Assembly (NCBI GenBank): GCA_035530275.1
Contig: DATKVC010000005.1
Coordinates: 1 to 64,000 of the forward strand
Length of the DNA: 64,000 nucleotides
Direction: 5' to 3'
Source of the DNA: CAIJMU01 sp035530275
GTDB taxonomy: Bacteria; Spirochaetota; Spirochaetia; Treponematales; Rectinemataceae
The notes below the pieces were generated by a model. The model saw nothing but the letters and a program-made list of their open reading frames with translations, was not told the origin of the DNA and made no database searches. The position numbers and the translations under genes are program-made. Below, one piece after another: positions 42,001 through 50,985 of this stretch. Each line of letters begins with the position of its first letter. The stretch's first letter is position 1.

Positions 42001-43245
42001 ATGCAATTCGATCCCGCGAGCACCGGCTTCATGCTCATCGCCGCGACCCTCGTCATGTTCATGACGCCGGGCCTCGCCTTTTTCTACGGCGGCCTCGTAG
42101 GCCGCAAGAATGTCCTCACCATCATGTTCCAGAGTTTCGCCTCGCTCTGCGTGACGACCATGATCTGGTTCATCTACGGCTACTCGATGTGCTTCTCGGG
42201 AAGCTACGGCCATGGCGACTTTTTCGGTATAATTGGTAATTTCAATCTGTCCTTCCTGGCCGGCGTCAACCTCAACGACCCGAGTCCGATGAACCCCCAC
42301 ATCCCCCTCTTCGTCCAATTCGCTTATCAGATGATGTTCGCCATCATCACTCCCGCCCTCATCACCGGGGCCTTCACGAATCGGGTACGCTTTCCCGCCT
42401 ACCTCGCCTTCCTCGTCGCCTGGTTGACCTTCGTGTACTTTCCCCTCGTGCACCTTATCTGGGGAGGCGGACTTCTCGCCGTGTGGGGCGTCAAGGATTT
42501 CGCCGGCGGCATGGTCGTCCATGTCTCGGCGGGCTTCGCCGCCTTCGCCTCAGTCCTCTTCGTCGGCAAGCGCAAGAGTGTCGACGAGGGCATGCACAAC
42601 CTGCCCTTCGTCGCCCTCGGGACGGCCATTCTCTGGTTCGGCTGGTACGGTTTCAACGCTGGCAGCGAGTTCGCCGTCGATCCGATCACGACAACGGCAT
42701 TCATCAACACGGACATCGCCGCTTCCTTCGCCGGTCCGACCTGGCTCCTCCTCGATTGGGTCTTCAAGAGGAAGCCCAAGTTCTCCGGCTTTCTCACCGG
42801 CATGGTTGCTGGCCTCGCCTGCGTGACCCCTGCAGCCGGCTTCGTCACGCCGGCCTCCGCCGTCATCATCGGCATCGTCGCCTCCGTCGCGAGCTACATC
42901 GCCGTCACGATCAAGAACAACGCGGGGCTCGACGACGCCCTCGACGTCTTCGGCGTCCACGGCGTCGGAGGCTTTCTCGGCACCCTCCTCCTGGGAATCC
43001 TCGGCACGGCGGCGGTTACCTTCCCCGGGCACGACCCCTCCGCATTGGCCTCGGGAATCATCGACGGAAATGTCGGCTTTTTCTGGAAGCAGCTCGCTTC
43101 GGACCTTCTCGTCGCGGCCTGGGGCTTCCTCTTCACCCTCGGGATGTTGTGGATCATCAACAAGGTTACCCGAGTGCGCGTGAGCGAGAAGGAGGAGGTC
43201 GAAGGCCTCGATTTCGTCGAGCACGGGGAGGTGGCCTACCTCTGA
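42001..43245 (+). CDS. amtB: Ammonium transporter AmtB
   Basis: The 414-residue protein has 11 membrane segments and no signal peptide. It shows the pore twin histidines H174 (VVHVSAG) and H318 (FGVHGVGG), the conserved D166 before them (KDFAGG), and early signatures FMTPGLAFFYGGLV and WFIYGYS. It moves ammonium across the inner membrane. I use the ATG at 42001 because GAGGAG lies eight bases before it; a GTG at 41992 is possible but overlaps that site. No glnK/glnB partner is next to it in this window, which is unusual for amtB. Confidence 0.95.
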   Translation: MQFDPASTGFMLIAATLVMFMTPGLAFFYGGLVGRKNVLTIMFQSFASLCVTTMIWFIYGYSMCFSGSYGHGDFFGIIGNFNLSFLAGVNLNDPSPMNPHIPLFVQFAYQMMFAIITPALITGAFTNRVRFPAYLAFLVAWLTFVYFPLVHLIWGGGLLAVWGVKDFAGGMVVHVSAGFAAFASVLFVGKRKSVDEGMHNLPFVALGTAILWFGWYGFNAGSEFAVDPITTTAFINTDIAASFAGPTWLLLDWVFKRKPKFSGFLTGMVAGLACVTPAAGFVTPASAVIIGIVASVASYIAVTIKNNAGLDDALDVFGVHGVGGFLGTLLLGILGTAAVTFPGHDPSALASGIIDGNVGFFWKQLASDLLVAAWGFLFTLGMLWIINKVTRVRVSEKEEVEGLDFVEHGEVAYL

Positions 43246-43374
43246 CCTGAAGCCTGTAGCAATTGCAGGGGTGTTCCTTTGCCGCGCGTCGGCGCCTCGC
43301 AGCAGGCCGGCGCGTCGCAAAGGGCAACGCCCTTGCGCATTCGCCTAATCCGTTGGGAAAAACAGTCGATTTAT

Positions 43375-43402
43375 TTGACTCCTTTCGTTATCGAAGTATA
43401 TT
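43375..43402 (+). promoter_or_regulatory. Promoter candidate for the LolD/MacB-like operon
   Basis: TTGACT (43375-43380) and TATATT (43397-43402), 16 bases apart, precede the ATPase gene by about 155 bases. The gap 43246-43556 also has a hairpin, CGCAA-GGGC/GCCC-TTGCG near 43315-43336, that may end the amtB transcript. Confidence 0.55.
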
Positions 43403-43556
43403 GTCGGTGTCGAGACCAAGAAGCGCATCGCTTTTGGTCAGATGGGTCATATCCGCCGAAAGGGGAAACCTTTGGCCCGTCCGAACGCGCGAGAGATTTG
43501 CGCGAACATTTTCCTGCCTGTCCATGGACTTCGGTCATGGTGCAAAGGAGGATCCT

Positions 43557-44255
43557 ATGGGCATCGTCGCATTGACGGATGTCAAGAAGCATTACGCTCT
43601 CGGGGAAACCACGGTCGAGGCCGTCAAGGGCGTGAGTTTCTCGATCGAAAAGGGCGACTTCATTTCCATCGCGGGCCCCTCGGGCTCAGGCAAATCAACC
43701 ATCCTGAACATGATTGGCCTCATAGACAGCCCAACGAAGGGCGAGGTCCGCATCGATGGTCAGGCGGTCTCGGGGATGAAGGATCGCGAGCTCACGCGGT
43801 TGCGCCACAAGGTCATCGGCTTTATTTTCCAGTCCTTCAACCTGATACCCGTACTCACCGTCAGGGAGAATGTCGAGTTCCCCTTCCTTCTCGGCCGCGA
43901 TTCAAGGATCAACGGGGAAAGAAGGGACTATGTCGATTTTCTCCTTGAGGAAGCGGGTCTATCGGGTCATCAAAAACATCGTCCGAACGAGCTATCCGGC
44001 GGCCAACGCCAACGGGTCGCCATTGCCAGGGCCCTGGTCACCAATCCGATGATAGTTCTCGCGGATGAGCCGACCGCCAATTTGGACTCCAAGACGGGCG
44101 AGGACATCCTGCAATTGATGAGGAAGATCAACAAGGAAAGGGACACGACCTTCATCTTCTCCACGCACGACGCGAAAATCGTCGAGATGGCGGATCACGT
44201 GATTCGTCTCCGGGACGGCGTCGTGGTCGAGAATTTCCGGCCTGAGAGGAACTAG
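43557..44255 (+). CDS. LolD/MacB-like ABC ATPase
   Basis: The 232-residue ATPase of the o228/LolD/MacB family has Walker A GPSGSGKST, Q-loop FIFQSFNLIPVLTV, signature LSGGQRQRVAIARAL, Walker B IVLADEPTANLD and switch HD in FIFSTHDAKI. Such ATPases drive mechanotransmission of FtsX-type permeases rather than import. AAAGGAGG before the ATG at 43557 fixes the start; the open frame continues upstream without similarity. It heads an operon with two permeases, a LolA-like protein and a beta-barrel. Confidence 0.92.
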   Translation: MGIVALTDVKKHYALGETTVEAVKGVSFSIEKGDFISIAGPSGSGKSTILNMIGLIDSPTKGEVRIDGQAVSGMKDRELTRLRHKVIGFIFQSFNLIPVLTVRENVEFPFLLGRDSRINGERRDYVDFLLEEAGLSGHQKHRPNELSGGQRQRVAIARALVTNPMIVLADEPTANLDSKTGEDILQLMRKINKERDTTFIFSTHDAKIVEMADHVIRLRDGVVVENFRPERN

Positions 44256-44258
44256 ATC

Positions 44259-45734
44259 ATGGGCACCATATTCCGGATCGCCCTCCGCAACCTTGTCCAG
44301 CACAGGAAGAAAACCATCATCATCGGTGTGCTGATCGCCGTGGCCGTCTCACTCGGCCTCGTCGGGAACACCGTCCTCGATACCGCGAGGCGGAGCCTCA
44401 AGAGGACCTTCACCGACAATTTTACCGGTGACGTGCTCGTCCTGCCGAAGAGCATCCAGGGCGGGGTATTCGGGTCCACGAGCGACGGGAACGGCAACGG
44501 GCCGCCTATCCTTCCGATGATGCCGGATTACGAGAAGGTCTACCGTGTCGTAAAGGATAGCGAGGGAATCGCCAGTTTCACCAGCCAGATATCCGCTTAC
44601 GCCGTCTTCAATCTCGGCGACGCAGGCATCAATTGGGGCCTGGCCTTCGGGATCGATCCGGACGACTATTTCAAGACCTTTCACAATATAGATCTCCTCG
44701 CGGGAAAGCGTCTCCGGTCAGGCGAGCCGGGAATAATGCTCCACGAGAGGATCGTCAAGGCGATCAAGGAATCGAATGACGTCGAACTCAAGGTCGGCGA
44801 CACGATCCAGCTCAACAATTTCGGCGAGGCCGGTTTCAAGATCCGCGAGGTGCCGATCGTAGGCATCTTTCGCTTCAAGGCTGGCAACGAGAGGGCTTTC
44901 GCCTTCATGCAGCCCAATTTCGTCGACGTCACCACGCTTCGGGCCCTGAAGGGCAAGGCCATTCTCAGTCCCGCCGACCTCAAGCTCGACGCGTCGACCC
45001 AAAGCGCCCTCGACTCGAGCGAGGAGGAGCTCTTCGCCGAGGACACCGTCGTGCGGCCGACGGCTCAGTCGCCGCAGGCGAAGGCCGTCGCCCTGGACTC
45101 GATCCTGGGGGTGAAGACCGCCCGCGGCGACTCGGTGACGACGACTCGCGGCGCCTGGAACTACATACTCATCAAGCTCGCGCCGGGGACCGACGAGAAG
45201 GCCTTCATCGCGAAGATGAACGACGAGTTCAATTCCCAGCATCTCGACGTCAAGGCACAGGATTGGGTCCCGACGGCCCAGCCCGATTCCGGAATCTTCT
45301 TCGCGATGTCGCTGGTCTTCAATATCGTGATCTGGCTCCTGGCCGTGGTCTCAGTAATCATAATTATGAATACATTGATAGCCTCGGTCATGGAACGGAC
45401 TTCTGAGATCGGCACGATGAGGGCTCTCGGCGCCCAGCGAGGGTTCATCAGGACCCTCTTCATCATGGAAACCCTGATCGTCACCGTAGTCTTCGGTCTT
45501 GTCGGGATGTCGGTCGGTCTCGTCCTCTCCCTTGTCCTCCACGCCACGGGCATAGCCGCGCCCAACGATTTCATGCGGCTGATCTTCGGAGGCGCCCTAC
45601 TGCGCCCTGAACTCAATCCGGCCCAGGCCCTCAACGCCCTGTTCATAATGCTGTTTATAGCGCTCGTGAGCTGGGTATTCCCGGTCCGCATGGCCCTCAA
45701 GGTATCGCCGATCGAAGCGATCATGTCGGAATAG
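44259..45734 (+). CDS. FtsX/MacB-type ABC permease, long form
   Basis: The 491-residue protein has an N-terminal membrane segment (TIIIGVLIAVAVSLGLVGNT) and a large periplasmic MacB-PCD-like domain (about 45-355). Three C-terminal membrane segments carry the FtsX region (ASVMERTSEIGTMRALGAQRGFIRTLF). It starts three bases after the ATPase stop. The pair with the next gene resembles LolC and LolE. It likely works at the inner membrane to hand lipoproteins or another envelope substrate to the LolA-like protein. Confidence 0.87.
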   Translation: MGTIFRIALRNLVQHRKKTIIIGVLIAVAVSLGLVGNTVLDTARRSLKRTFTDNFTGDVLVLPKSIQGGVFGSTSDGNGNGPPILPMMPDYEKVYRVVKDSEGIASFTSQISAYAVFNLGDAGINWGLAFGIDPDDYFKTFHNIDLLAGKRLRSGEPGIMLHERIVKAIKESNDVELKVGDTIQLNNFGEAGFKIREVPIVGIFRFKAGNERAFAFMQPNFVDVTTLRALKGKAILSPADLKLDASTQSALDSSEEELFAEDTVVRPTAQSPQAKAVALDSILGVKTARGDSVTTTRGAWNYILIKLAPGTDEKAFIAKMNDEFNSQHLDVKAQDWVPTAQPDSGIFFAMSLVFNIVIWLLAVVSVIIIMNTLIASVMERTSEIGTMRALGAQRGFIRTLFIMETLIVTVVFGLVGMSVGLVLSLVLHATGIAAPNDFMRLIFGGALLRPELNPAQALNALFIMLFIALVSWVFPVRMALKVSPIEAIMSE

Positions 45735-45744
45735 GGGGGATGCC

Positions 45745-47061
45745 ATGGCAGTCGCAACCATCGCGCTCAAGAACCTGAGCCGCCAAAAGCGCCGCAGCTT
45801 TCTCCTCGCCGGAGCCATCGCCTTCGGCATCCTGGTAGTCTCGTTGGTCAACGGGCTGGTTGGCGGGATTCTAGCCAACACCCAGGACAATTACACCACG
45901 CTGCTCTCCGGGCACATCTTCGCCATCAACGTCGAATTCAATGACAAGAAGCGGATGATGATGGAGATCGGCGACGAAAGCCCCTACGTGAGCGCCGCCG
46001 ACGAGCTCGGGAAGCTCTATCCGATCCGTTACCGCCAGAAACGCACGAGCGTCTTCAACAACGCCACGCTCATCTTCCAGAACAACAGCACCTGGCGCCA
46101 GATCGACGGCGTCGATTGGGCCGCCGACAAGTTCCTCGCCGATCAGCTGGAACTTGTCAGCGGTTCGATGAAGGACCTTCGCGGCGACCCGGGCATTGTC
46201 CTCGGCGAGCGGACCGCCAAATCGCTCGACGTTCGCCTCGGCGAGAGCGTCATCATCCAGGTCGAGACGATCTACGGCCAGCAGAACGTCGTCGAGGCGC
46301 CGGTCCGCGCCATCTACAAGGAGGACCAGCTTTCATCGGGCATCTGCTACATGGACCGGGATGTCGTCAACTCGATGCTCAACATGGAAAAAGGTCATTT
46401 CAACTGGTATATAATAATGATGAAGAATTTCCGGGACATCGACCCCGCCACCAAGGCCTTCGCCGGATTGCTCGAAAAAGAGGGTCTTCATGTCATGAAC
46501 AGGGATAAGGTAGCGGGAAAGGGCTTCCAGGCCCTCATGGGCGATCTCCGCAGGGACAAGGACAAGTCGGCGAGAGTCGTCGTCAGCGATCTCAACGACC
46601 AAATGGCCGGCATGAAGGGTATCTTCGACACGATCAGGATCGTCTCTCTCTTCGTCCTTCTCATGCTCCTCCTCGTGATAATGGTCGGGCTCAACAATAC
46701 CTACCGCATCATAGTCTGGGAACGGGCCAAGGAGATCGGCACCATGCGGGCCTTGGGCATGCAGCGGCCCGTCGTCTCGCGCATCTTTCTTTTCGAGGCC
46801 GTCTTCCTCGCCCTGGCGGGAACCCTCGCCGGCATCCTTCTCTCGACGGGGCTCCTCTCGATACTGAGCATCGTGAGCTTCGACAAGGCTACCGATTTCG
46901 CGATCTTCCTGCACAAGGGACATCTGACATGGAGTTATGATTTCGGCCTTCTTGGGGTCTCGATCGGTCTCGTCATACTCCTCACCCTTTTCGCGGCGAT
47001 CTCCCCCGCGTCGAAGGCCGGCAAGGTCGACCCCGCCGTGGCCCTGCGAAGCGTTCGCTGA
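45745..47061 (+). CDS. FtsX/MacB-type ABC permease, second subunit
   Basis: The 438-residue permease repeats the architecture of its neighbour: a first membrane segment in SFLLAGAIAFGILVVSLVNG, a periplasmic domain, then three segments with NTYRIIVWERAKEIGTMRALGMQR. It starts ten bases after the previous stop and is followed after 17 bases by the LolA-like gene. The two permeases differ enough to suggest a heterodimer, as in LolCDE. Confidence 0.87.
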   Translation: MAVATIALKNLSRQKRRSFLLAGAIAFGILVVSLVNGLVGGILANTQDNYTTLLSGHIFAINVEFNDKKRMMMEIGDESPYVSAADELGKLYPIRYRQKRTSVFNNATLIFQNNSTWRQIDGVDWAADKFLADQLELVSGSMKDLRGDPGIVLGERTAKSLDVRLGESVIIQVETIYGQQNVVEAPVRAIYKEDQLSSGICYMDRDVVNSMLNMEKGHFNWYIIMMKNFRDIDPATKAFAGLLEKEGLHVMNRDKVAGKGFQALMGDLRRDKDKSARVVVSDLNDQMAGMKGIFDTIRIVSLFVLLMLLLVIMVGLNNTYRIIVWERAKEIGTMRALGMQRPVVSRIFLFEAVFLALAGTLAGILLSTGLLSILSIVSFDKATDFAIFLHKGHLTWSYDFGLLGVSIGLVILLTLFAAISPASKAGKVDPAVALRSVR

Positions 47062-47078
47062 TCCCAAGGAGCACCCAC

Positions 47079-47834
47079 ATGAAACGATTTCTATTCGCTA
47101 TAGCCACGGCCCTGTCCCTGATTCTTCCCGTTCAGGCAGACGACAAGCCCGACTTCAAGGCCCTTCTGTCCCGCTACGACGAAATGCTCAATTTCGACAA
47201 GTTCGATCAATCGGCCAGGGTCACCATCGTCCAGCGCAAGCCCGGCGAGAGCGACAGCGTCATGCAAGCCCAGTATTTCCGTCGCGATGCCGAGAAGAAG
47301 ACGCTGATTCTCATCCTGAAGCCCGAGGCGAACAGGGGCCAGGGCCTCCTCATGATCGGCGATGATGTCACCATCTTCTACGACCCGGAGAGCCGCAAGT
47401 TCTCCACGGTGGCCAAGTCGGGATCTTTCCAGGACACCAACGCCAAAAACTCCGATTTCGAGGCCCCGAACTTCTCCGCCAAGTACGATATCGTCGACGC
47501 GACCCGCGAGAGTCTCGTGAAGAAGGATACCTGGGCCTTGACGCTGAAGGCCAAGACCAACGATGTCAGCTATCCCACAATCAAGATCTGGCTCGAGGTC
47601 GGCAGCAATCTCTGCCTCAAGATGGAAAACTACTCGCTCTCGAACAGGCTGATGAGCACGACCCTCTATGGCAAATACGTGAACATCAAGGGGAAATACA
47701 TTCCCCAGATCTGGCGTTTCGAGGACAATCTCAAGAAGGGAGAGATAACCGTCATCAGTCTCGAGTCGCCATCTTTGGAGAAGCTTCCGGAAAATGTCTT
47801 CACCAAGGCCTACCTCGAGCAAGTCAACCAGTAG
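47079..47834 (+). CDS. LolA/LolB-fold outer-membrane lipoprotein-sorting protein
   Basis: The 251-residue protein has a signal peptide (MKRFLFAIATALSLILPVQA) and a LolA-like half-barrel pattern. Visible pieces are KKTLILILKPEANRGQGLL, IFYDPESRKFSTV, TWALTLKAKTNDVSYPTIKI and LKKGEITVISLESPSLEKLP. This variant is usually annotated as a lipoprotein-sorting or RND-associated protein and accompanies MacB-type ABC genes. It would accept cargo from the two permeases and carry it across the periplasm. A length above that of classical LolA (about 200 residues) is normal for this branch. Confidence 0.82.
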   Translation: MKRFLFAIATALSLILPVQADDKPDFKALLSRYDEMLNFDKFDQSARVTIVQRKPGESDSVMQAQYFRRDAEKKTLILILKPEANRGQGLLMIGDDVTIFYDPESRKFSTVAKSGSFQDTNAKNSDFEAPNFSAKYDIVDATRESLVKKDTWALTLKAKTNDVSYPTIKIWLEVGSNLCLKMENYSLSNRLMSTTLYGKYVNIKGKYIPQIWRFEDNLKKGEITVISLESPSLEKLPENVFTKAYLEQVNQ

Positions 47835-47845
47835 GCGGGGGAACC

Positions 47846-49333
47846 ATGAGACGCGGCATACTATCGCTTTGCCTTCCCGCCCTGTTTCTCGCGGCTGTCC
47901 TTGTTCCCGCCGTCGGCCAGGATTCGGGCGACAAGGCGACCCAGGCCCTCGAGGCGCAGACGCAGTCCGACGCCGAATCGGCCTTTTTCGGCGACGATTC
48001 CTCGATGTCGGAGACCCAGGCGGCGGACAAGCCGAGCGGCCTCGACCAGTTTCTCAAGAGCGATCAGGGCGCCCGCTGGAGCGGAAGTCTCAAGACGGAT
48101 ATGGGATGGAACGGGGGCTGGGTCGGCGGCGACCAATGGTCAGGGCTCTTCGATTCTTCCCAAAACTGGCGCGACGGCTTTACCGGCGACTTCGAGGGCA
48201 AGATCAATCTCGACGCGAGGCCCGCCAAGGAATATCGGGTCAAATTCGCTCTCAAGACGGCCTGGCCTTTCCAAAGCGAGGTGCCGGGACTGCCCACGTC
48301 GACGGGGGCCCCGACGACGACGGAGGTTCCGAACCTCAAGCTCTGGGAACTTTTCGCCGACGTCAACATCAAGGACGCCGTCTTCGTCAGGATAGGAAAG
48401 CAGGTGAGTTCCTGGGGATTGTTGGGCAGCGCCTACAGTCCGTCGGATGTGATAGCGCTCTCCCCGAAGGACGTGACCGATCTTGCCGCCGAGCGGGAAG
48501 GGCCCCTCGCCCTCAAGGTCAGCGTTCCCGCGAACGCCTTGAACGCGAATTTCACCGGCATCATCCTCGCTCGCGACGACTACTTCGTCTCCGAGCAAAC
48601 CTGGCGGGAGTTGGGCTACGCGGTCAAGGGCGAGGTCCTCGTCAAATATACGGAGATAGGCCTGGGCGCCTTCTATCAAAGCTCGACCGCCCCGAAGCTC
48701 ATCGGCACCCTGACCTCGGGCCTCGGTTACCTCGACCTGCCCTTCGTCAGGGACGTCAATGTATTTTCCGAGTCGGCCCTCAGTTGGGGCTCCGACAAGA
48801 ACGAGGGAAGTGGAACCTCGCCGATGGGCGGATTCATCTCGCTCGACAAGCCCGACTCGGGTTTGTACTATTTAGGAACTCTTGGAGCTCGCTATTCGAA
48901 CAGCGATCTCAACTACACGATAAGCCTCGAATATTTCTACAACGGGTTGGGCTCGAACGAGGGCGACTACGCCCGACGCGCCTACACCACGCTGCTTTCC
49001 GGTCAGCCGCTCTACGGAAGGACGATGACGATAGGCGATGCTCTCTCCCCCGGGATGCACAACCTCACCGCCCTCTTGACCCTCACCGACATCGCGGGCG
49101 GCAAGTTCGGCTCGCTGACGATATGGCAACAGAATCTTTCCGACAGGTCCGGCTGGATCCGCGAAAAACTGAATTACGATCCTTGGAACTATGTCTCTTT
49201 TTATGCTGGCGTCGACGTGATCTATGGCGGGGTAGGGACCGAGTTTCCCATCCTCAATATTGACCAGTCGAGCGGATTGTCGAGGCGTCTCTCTTTCTTC
49301 GCGGGGACGACGATGGGCACCGGGAGTTTTTAG
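47846..49333 (+). CDS. Outer-membrane beta-barrel protein of unknown function
   Basis: The 495-residue protein has a signal peptide (MRRGILSLCLPALFLAAVLV, cleavage near AVG-QDS) and an acidic linker to about residue 70. The rest is alternating amphipathic strands such as GSLKTDMGWNGGW, YRVKFALKTAWPF, VFVRIGKQVSSWG, YTISLEYFYNG and GSLTIWQQNL. It ends in ...GTGSF; a terminal Phe is the usual signal for the BAM machinery. It probably completes the export path formed by the four upstream genes, either as a channel or as the delivered cargo. I do not recognise a named family. Confidence 0.72.
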   Translation: MRRGILSLCLPALFLAAVLVPAVGQDSGDKATQALEAQTQSDAESAFFGDDSSMSETQAADKPSGLDQFLKSDQGARWSGSLKTDMGWNGGWVGGDQWSGLFDSSQNWRDGFTGDFEGKINLDARPAKEYRVKFALKTAWPFQSEVPGLPTSTGAPTTTEVPNLKLWELFADVNIKDAVFVRIGKQVSSWGLLGSAYSPSDVIALSPKDVTDLAAEREGPLALKVSVPANALNANFTGIILARDDYFVSEQTWRELGYAVKGEVLVKYTEIGLGAFYQSSTAPKLIGTLTSGLGYLDLPFVRDVNVFSESALSWGSDKNEGSGTSPMGGFISLDKPDSGLYYLGTLGARYSNSDLNYTISLEYFYNGLGSNEGDYARRAYTTLLSGQPLYGRTMTIGDALSPGMHNLTALLTLTDIAGGKFGSLTIWQQNLSDRSGWIREKLNYDPWNYVSFYAGVDVIYGGVGTEFPILNIDQSSGLSRRLSFFAGTTMGTGSF

Positions 49334-49425
49334 CGGCGGCTTTCAATACCTTTGCGATTGCCGCCAGGGCAACGGGGGATTGGGCTCTTCGTTGAGCCGC
49401 GATTTCGAGTCTGTTTGATTTTCTG

Positions 49426-49454
49426 TTGACAGAAACATTTCCTCCGGTTAACGT
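49426..49454 (+). promoter_or_regulatory. Promoter candidate for trpB2
   Basis: A consensus TTGACA (49426-49431), a 17-base spacer and TAACGT (49449-49454) lie 30 bases before the TTG start of the TrpB2 gene. Confidence 0.6.
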
Positions 49455-49483
49455 ACCTCCACGTAAGAACGCAGGAGGAGCAT

Positions 49484-50884
49484 TTGAACAACGTCATCCG
49501 ACTCGAAGAGCATGAGCTGCCGCGCCAGTGGTACAATCTCGCGGCCGACCTCCCCACGTCGATGCTTCCGCCCCTCGGCCCCGACGGTTCGCCCGTGAAG
49601 CCGGAACAGCTCGCGGCCGTGTTCCCGATGAACCTCATCGAACAGGAGGTCTCGACGGAGCGCTGGATCGACATTCCGGAGGAAGTCCTCGCCCTTCTGG
49701 CCCGATGGCGGCCGAGCCCCCTGCACCGCGCCATCGGTCTCGAACGCGCCCTCGGCACGAGTGCGCGCATCTATTACAAGAACGAGAGCGTCTCGCCCGC
49801 GGGAAGCCACAAGCCCAACACCGCCATCGCCCAGGCCTGGTACAACAAGCAGGCAGGAATCAAGCGCCTCACCACGGAGACGGGAGCTGGCCAGTGGGGT
49901 TCGGCCCTGGCCTTCGCCACCTCCCTCCTCGGCCTGGAATGCAAGGTCTACATGGTTCGTTCCAGTTATGAACAAAAGCCCTATCGCAAGCACATGATGA
50001 AGGTCTGGGGCGCCGAATGCGTGCCGAGCCCGAGCGAGTTCACCAAGGCGGGGCGCGACGTGCTCGCCGCCCACCCCGACAGTCCGGGAAGCCTCGGCAT
50101 AGCGATCAGCGAGGCGGTCGAGGAGGCGGTGAGCGACCCGAGCGGTCGCACGCGCTACGCCCTCGGCTCGGTGCTGAACCACGTGATGCTCCATCAGACG
50201 ATCATCGGCCTCGAGACGAAGAAGCAGCTCGAAAAGGCCGGCGAGCGCAGGGTCGACAAGGTGATCGCCTGCGTGGGCGGCGGCTCCAATTTTGCGGGCC
50301 TCGCCTTTCCCTTCGTCAAGGACAAGATCGAGGGGGCCGACATCGAGATCATTCCGGTCGAGCCCACTTCTTGTCCGAGCCTAACGCGCGGCGACTTCGT
50401 CTACGACCTCGGCGACATCGCGGGCATGACGCCCCTCCTTCCCATGCACAGCCTCGGCCACGAGTTCATCCCGCCCCGGCTCCACGCGGGCGGTCTCCGC
50501 TACCACGGCATGTCGCCCCTCGTCTCGCAGGCCGCCGTCGAGGGACTCCTTTCGCCTCGCGCCCTTCCGCAGCTCGAATGCTTCGAGGCCGCGGTGCTTT
50601 TCGCGCGGAGCGAGGGCATCATCGTCGCGCCGGAAACGAGCCACGCGGTCGCCCAGGTTATCCGCGAGGCGAAACAGGCCACAGAGGAGGGCAAGGAAAG
50701 GGTCATCGTCTTCGGGCTTTCGGGCCACGGCCTCCTGGACCTCGGGGGCTACGCGAGCTACTTCGCCGGGGAGCTCGAGGATTTCGAGCTGCCCGAGGAG
50801 ATCATCGAGCGCGGGCTCGAGTCCACAGCCGGCTTCCCCAAGGCGGAGGCGAGGAAGAGCGGCAGGTGGAAGGCGCCGGTCTGA
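49484..50884 (+). CDS. Tryptophan synthase beta-like protein TrpB2
   Basis: The 466-residue PLP enzyme joins indole and serine to make tryptophan. The cofactor lysine is K110 in GSHKPNTA and the catalytic Glu is E132 in TTETGAGQWGS; VGGGSNFAG binds the phosphate of PLP. The length and the opening (EEHELPRQWYNLAADL) are those of TrpB2, the alternative beta subunit that often acts without TrpA. No trpA or other trp gene is near. Translation starts at TTG (49484), after AGGAGGAG; no ATG or GTG fits. It likely salvages free indole. Confidence 0.92.
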   Translation: MNNVIRLEEHELPRQWYNLAADLPTSMLPPLGPDGSPVKPEQLAAVFPMNLIEQEVSTERWIDIPEEVLALLARWRPSPLHRAIGLERALGTSARIYYKNESVSPAGSHKPNTAIAQAWYNKQAGIKRLTTETGAGQWGSALAFATSLLGLECKVYMVRSSYEQKPYRKHMMKVWGAECVPSPSEFTKAGRDVLAAHPDSPGSLGIAISEAVEEAVSDPSGRTRYALGSVLNHVMLHQTIIGLETKKQLEKAGERRVDKVIACVGGGSNFAGLAFPFVKDKIEGADIEIIPVEPTSCPSLTRGDFVYDLGDIAGMTPLLPMHSLGHEFIPPRLHAGGLRYHGMSPLVSQAAVEGLLSPRALPQLECFEAAVLFARSEGIIVAPETSHAVAQVIREAKQATEEGKERVIVFGLSGHGLLDLGGYASYFAGELEDFELPEEIIERGLESTAGFPKAEARKSGRWKAPV

Positions 50885-50933
50885 GGGAGGTCGCGGGCCA
50901 GTGGCTACCGGGCCAGTGACCATCGCAGAATGC

Positions 50934-50968
50934 AAGAGCCGCCTCCGGATGCCGGGGGCGGCTCTTTT
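50934..50968 (+). terminator. Terminator after trpB2
   Basis: AAGAGCCGCC (50934-50943) pairs perfectly with GGCGGCTCTT (50957-50966), ending in TTTT. It lies between the convergent trpB2 and lipoprotein genes, and on the other strand it could serve the lipoprotein gene. Confidence 0.75.
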
Positions 50969-50985
50969 GGGGTGAGATGGGCTTT

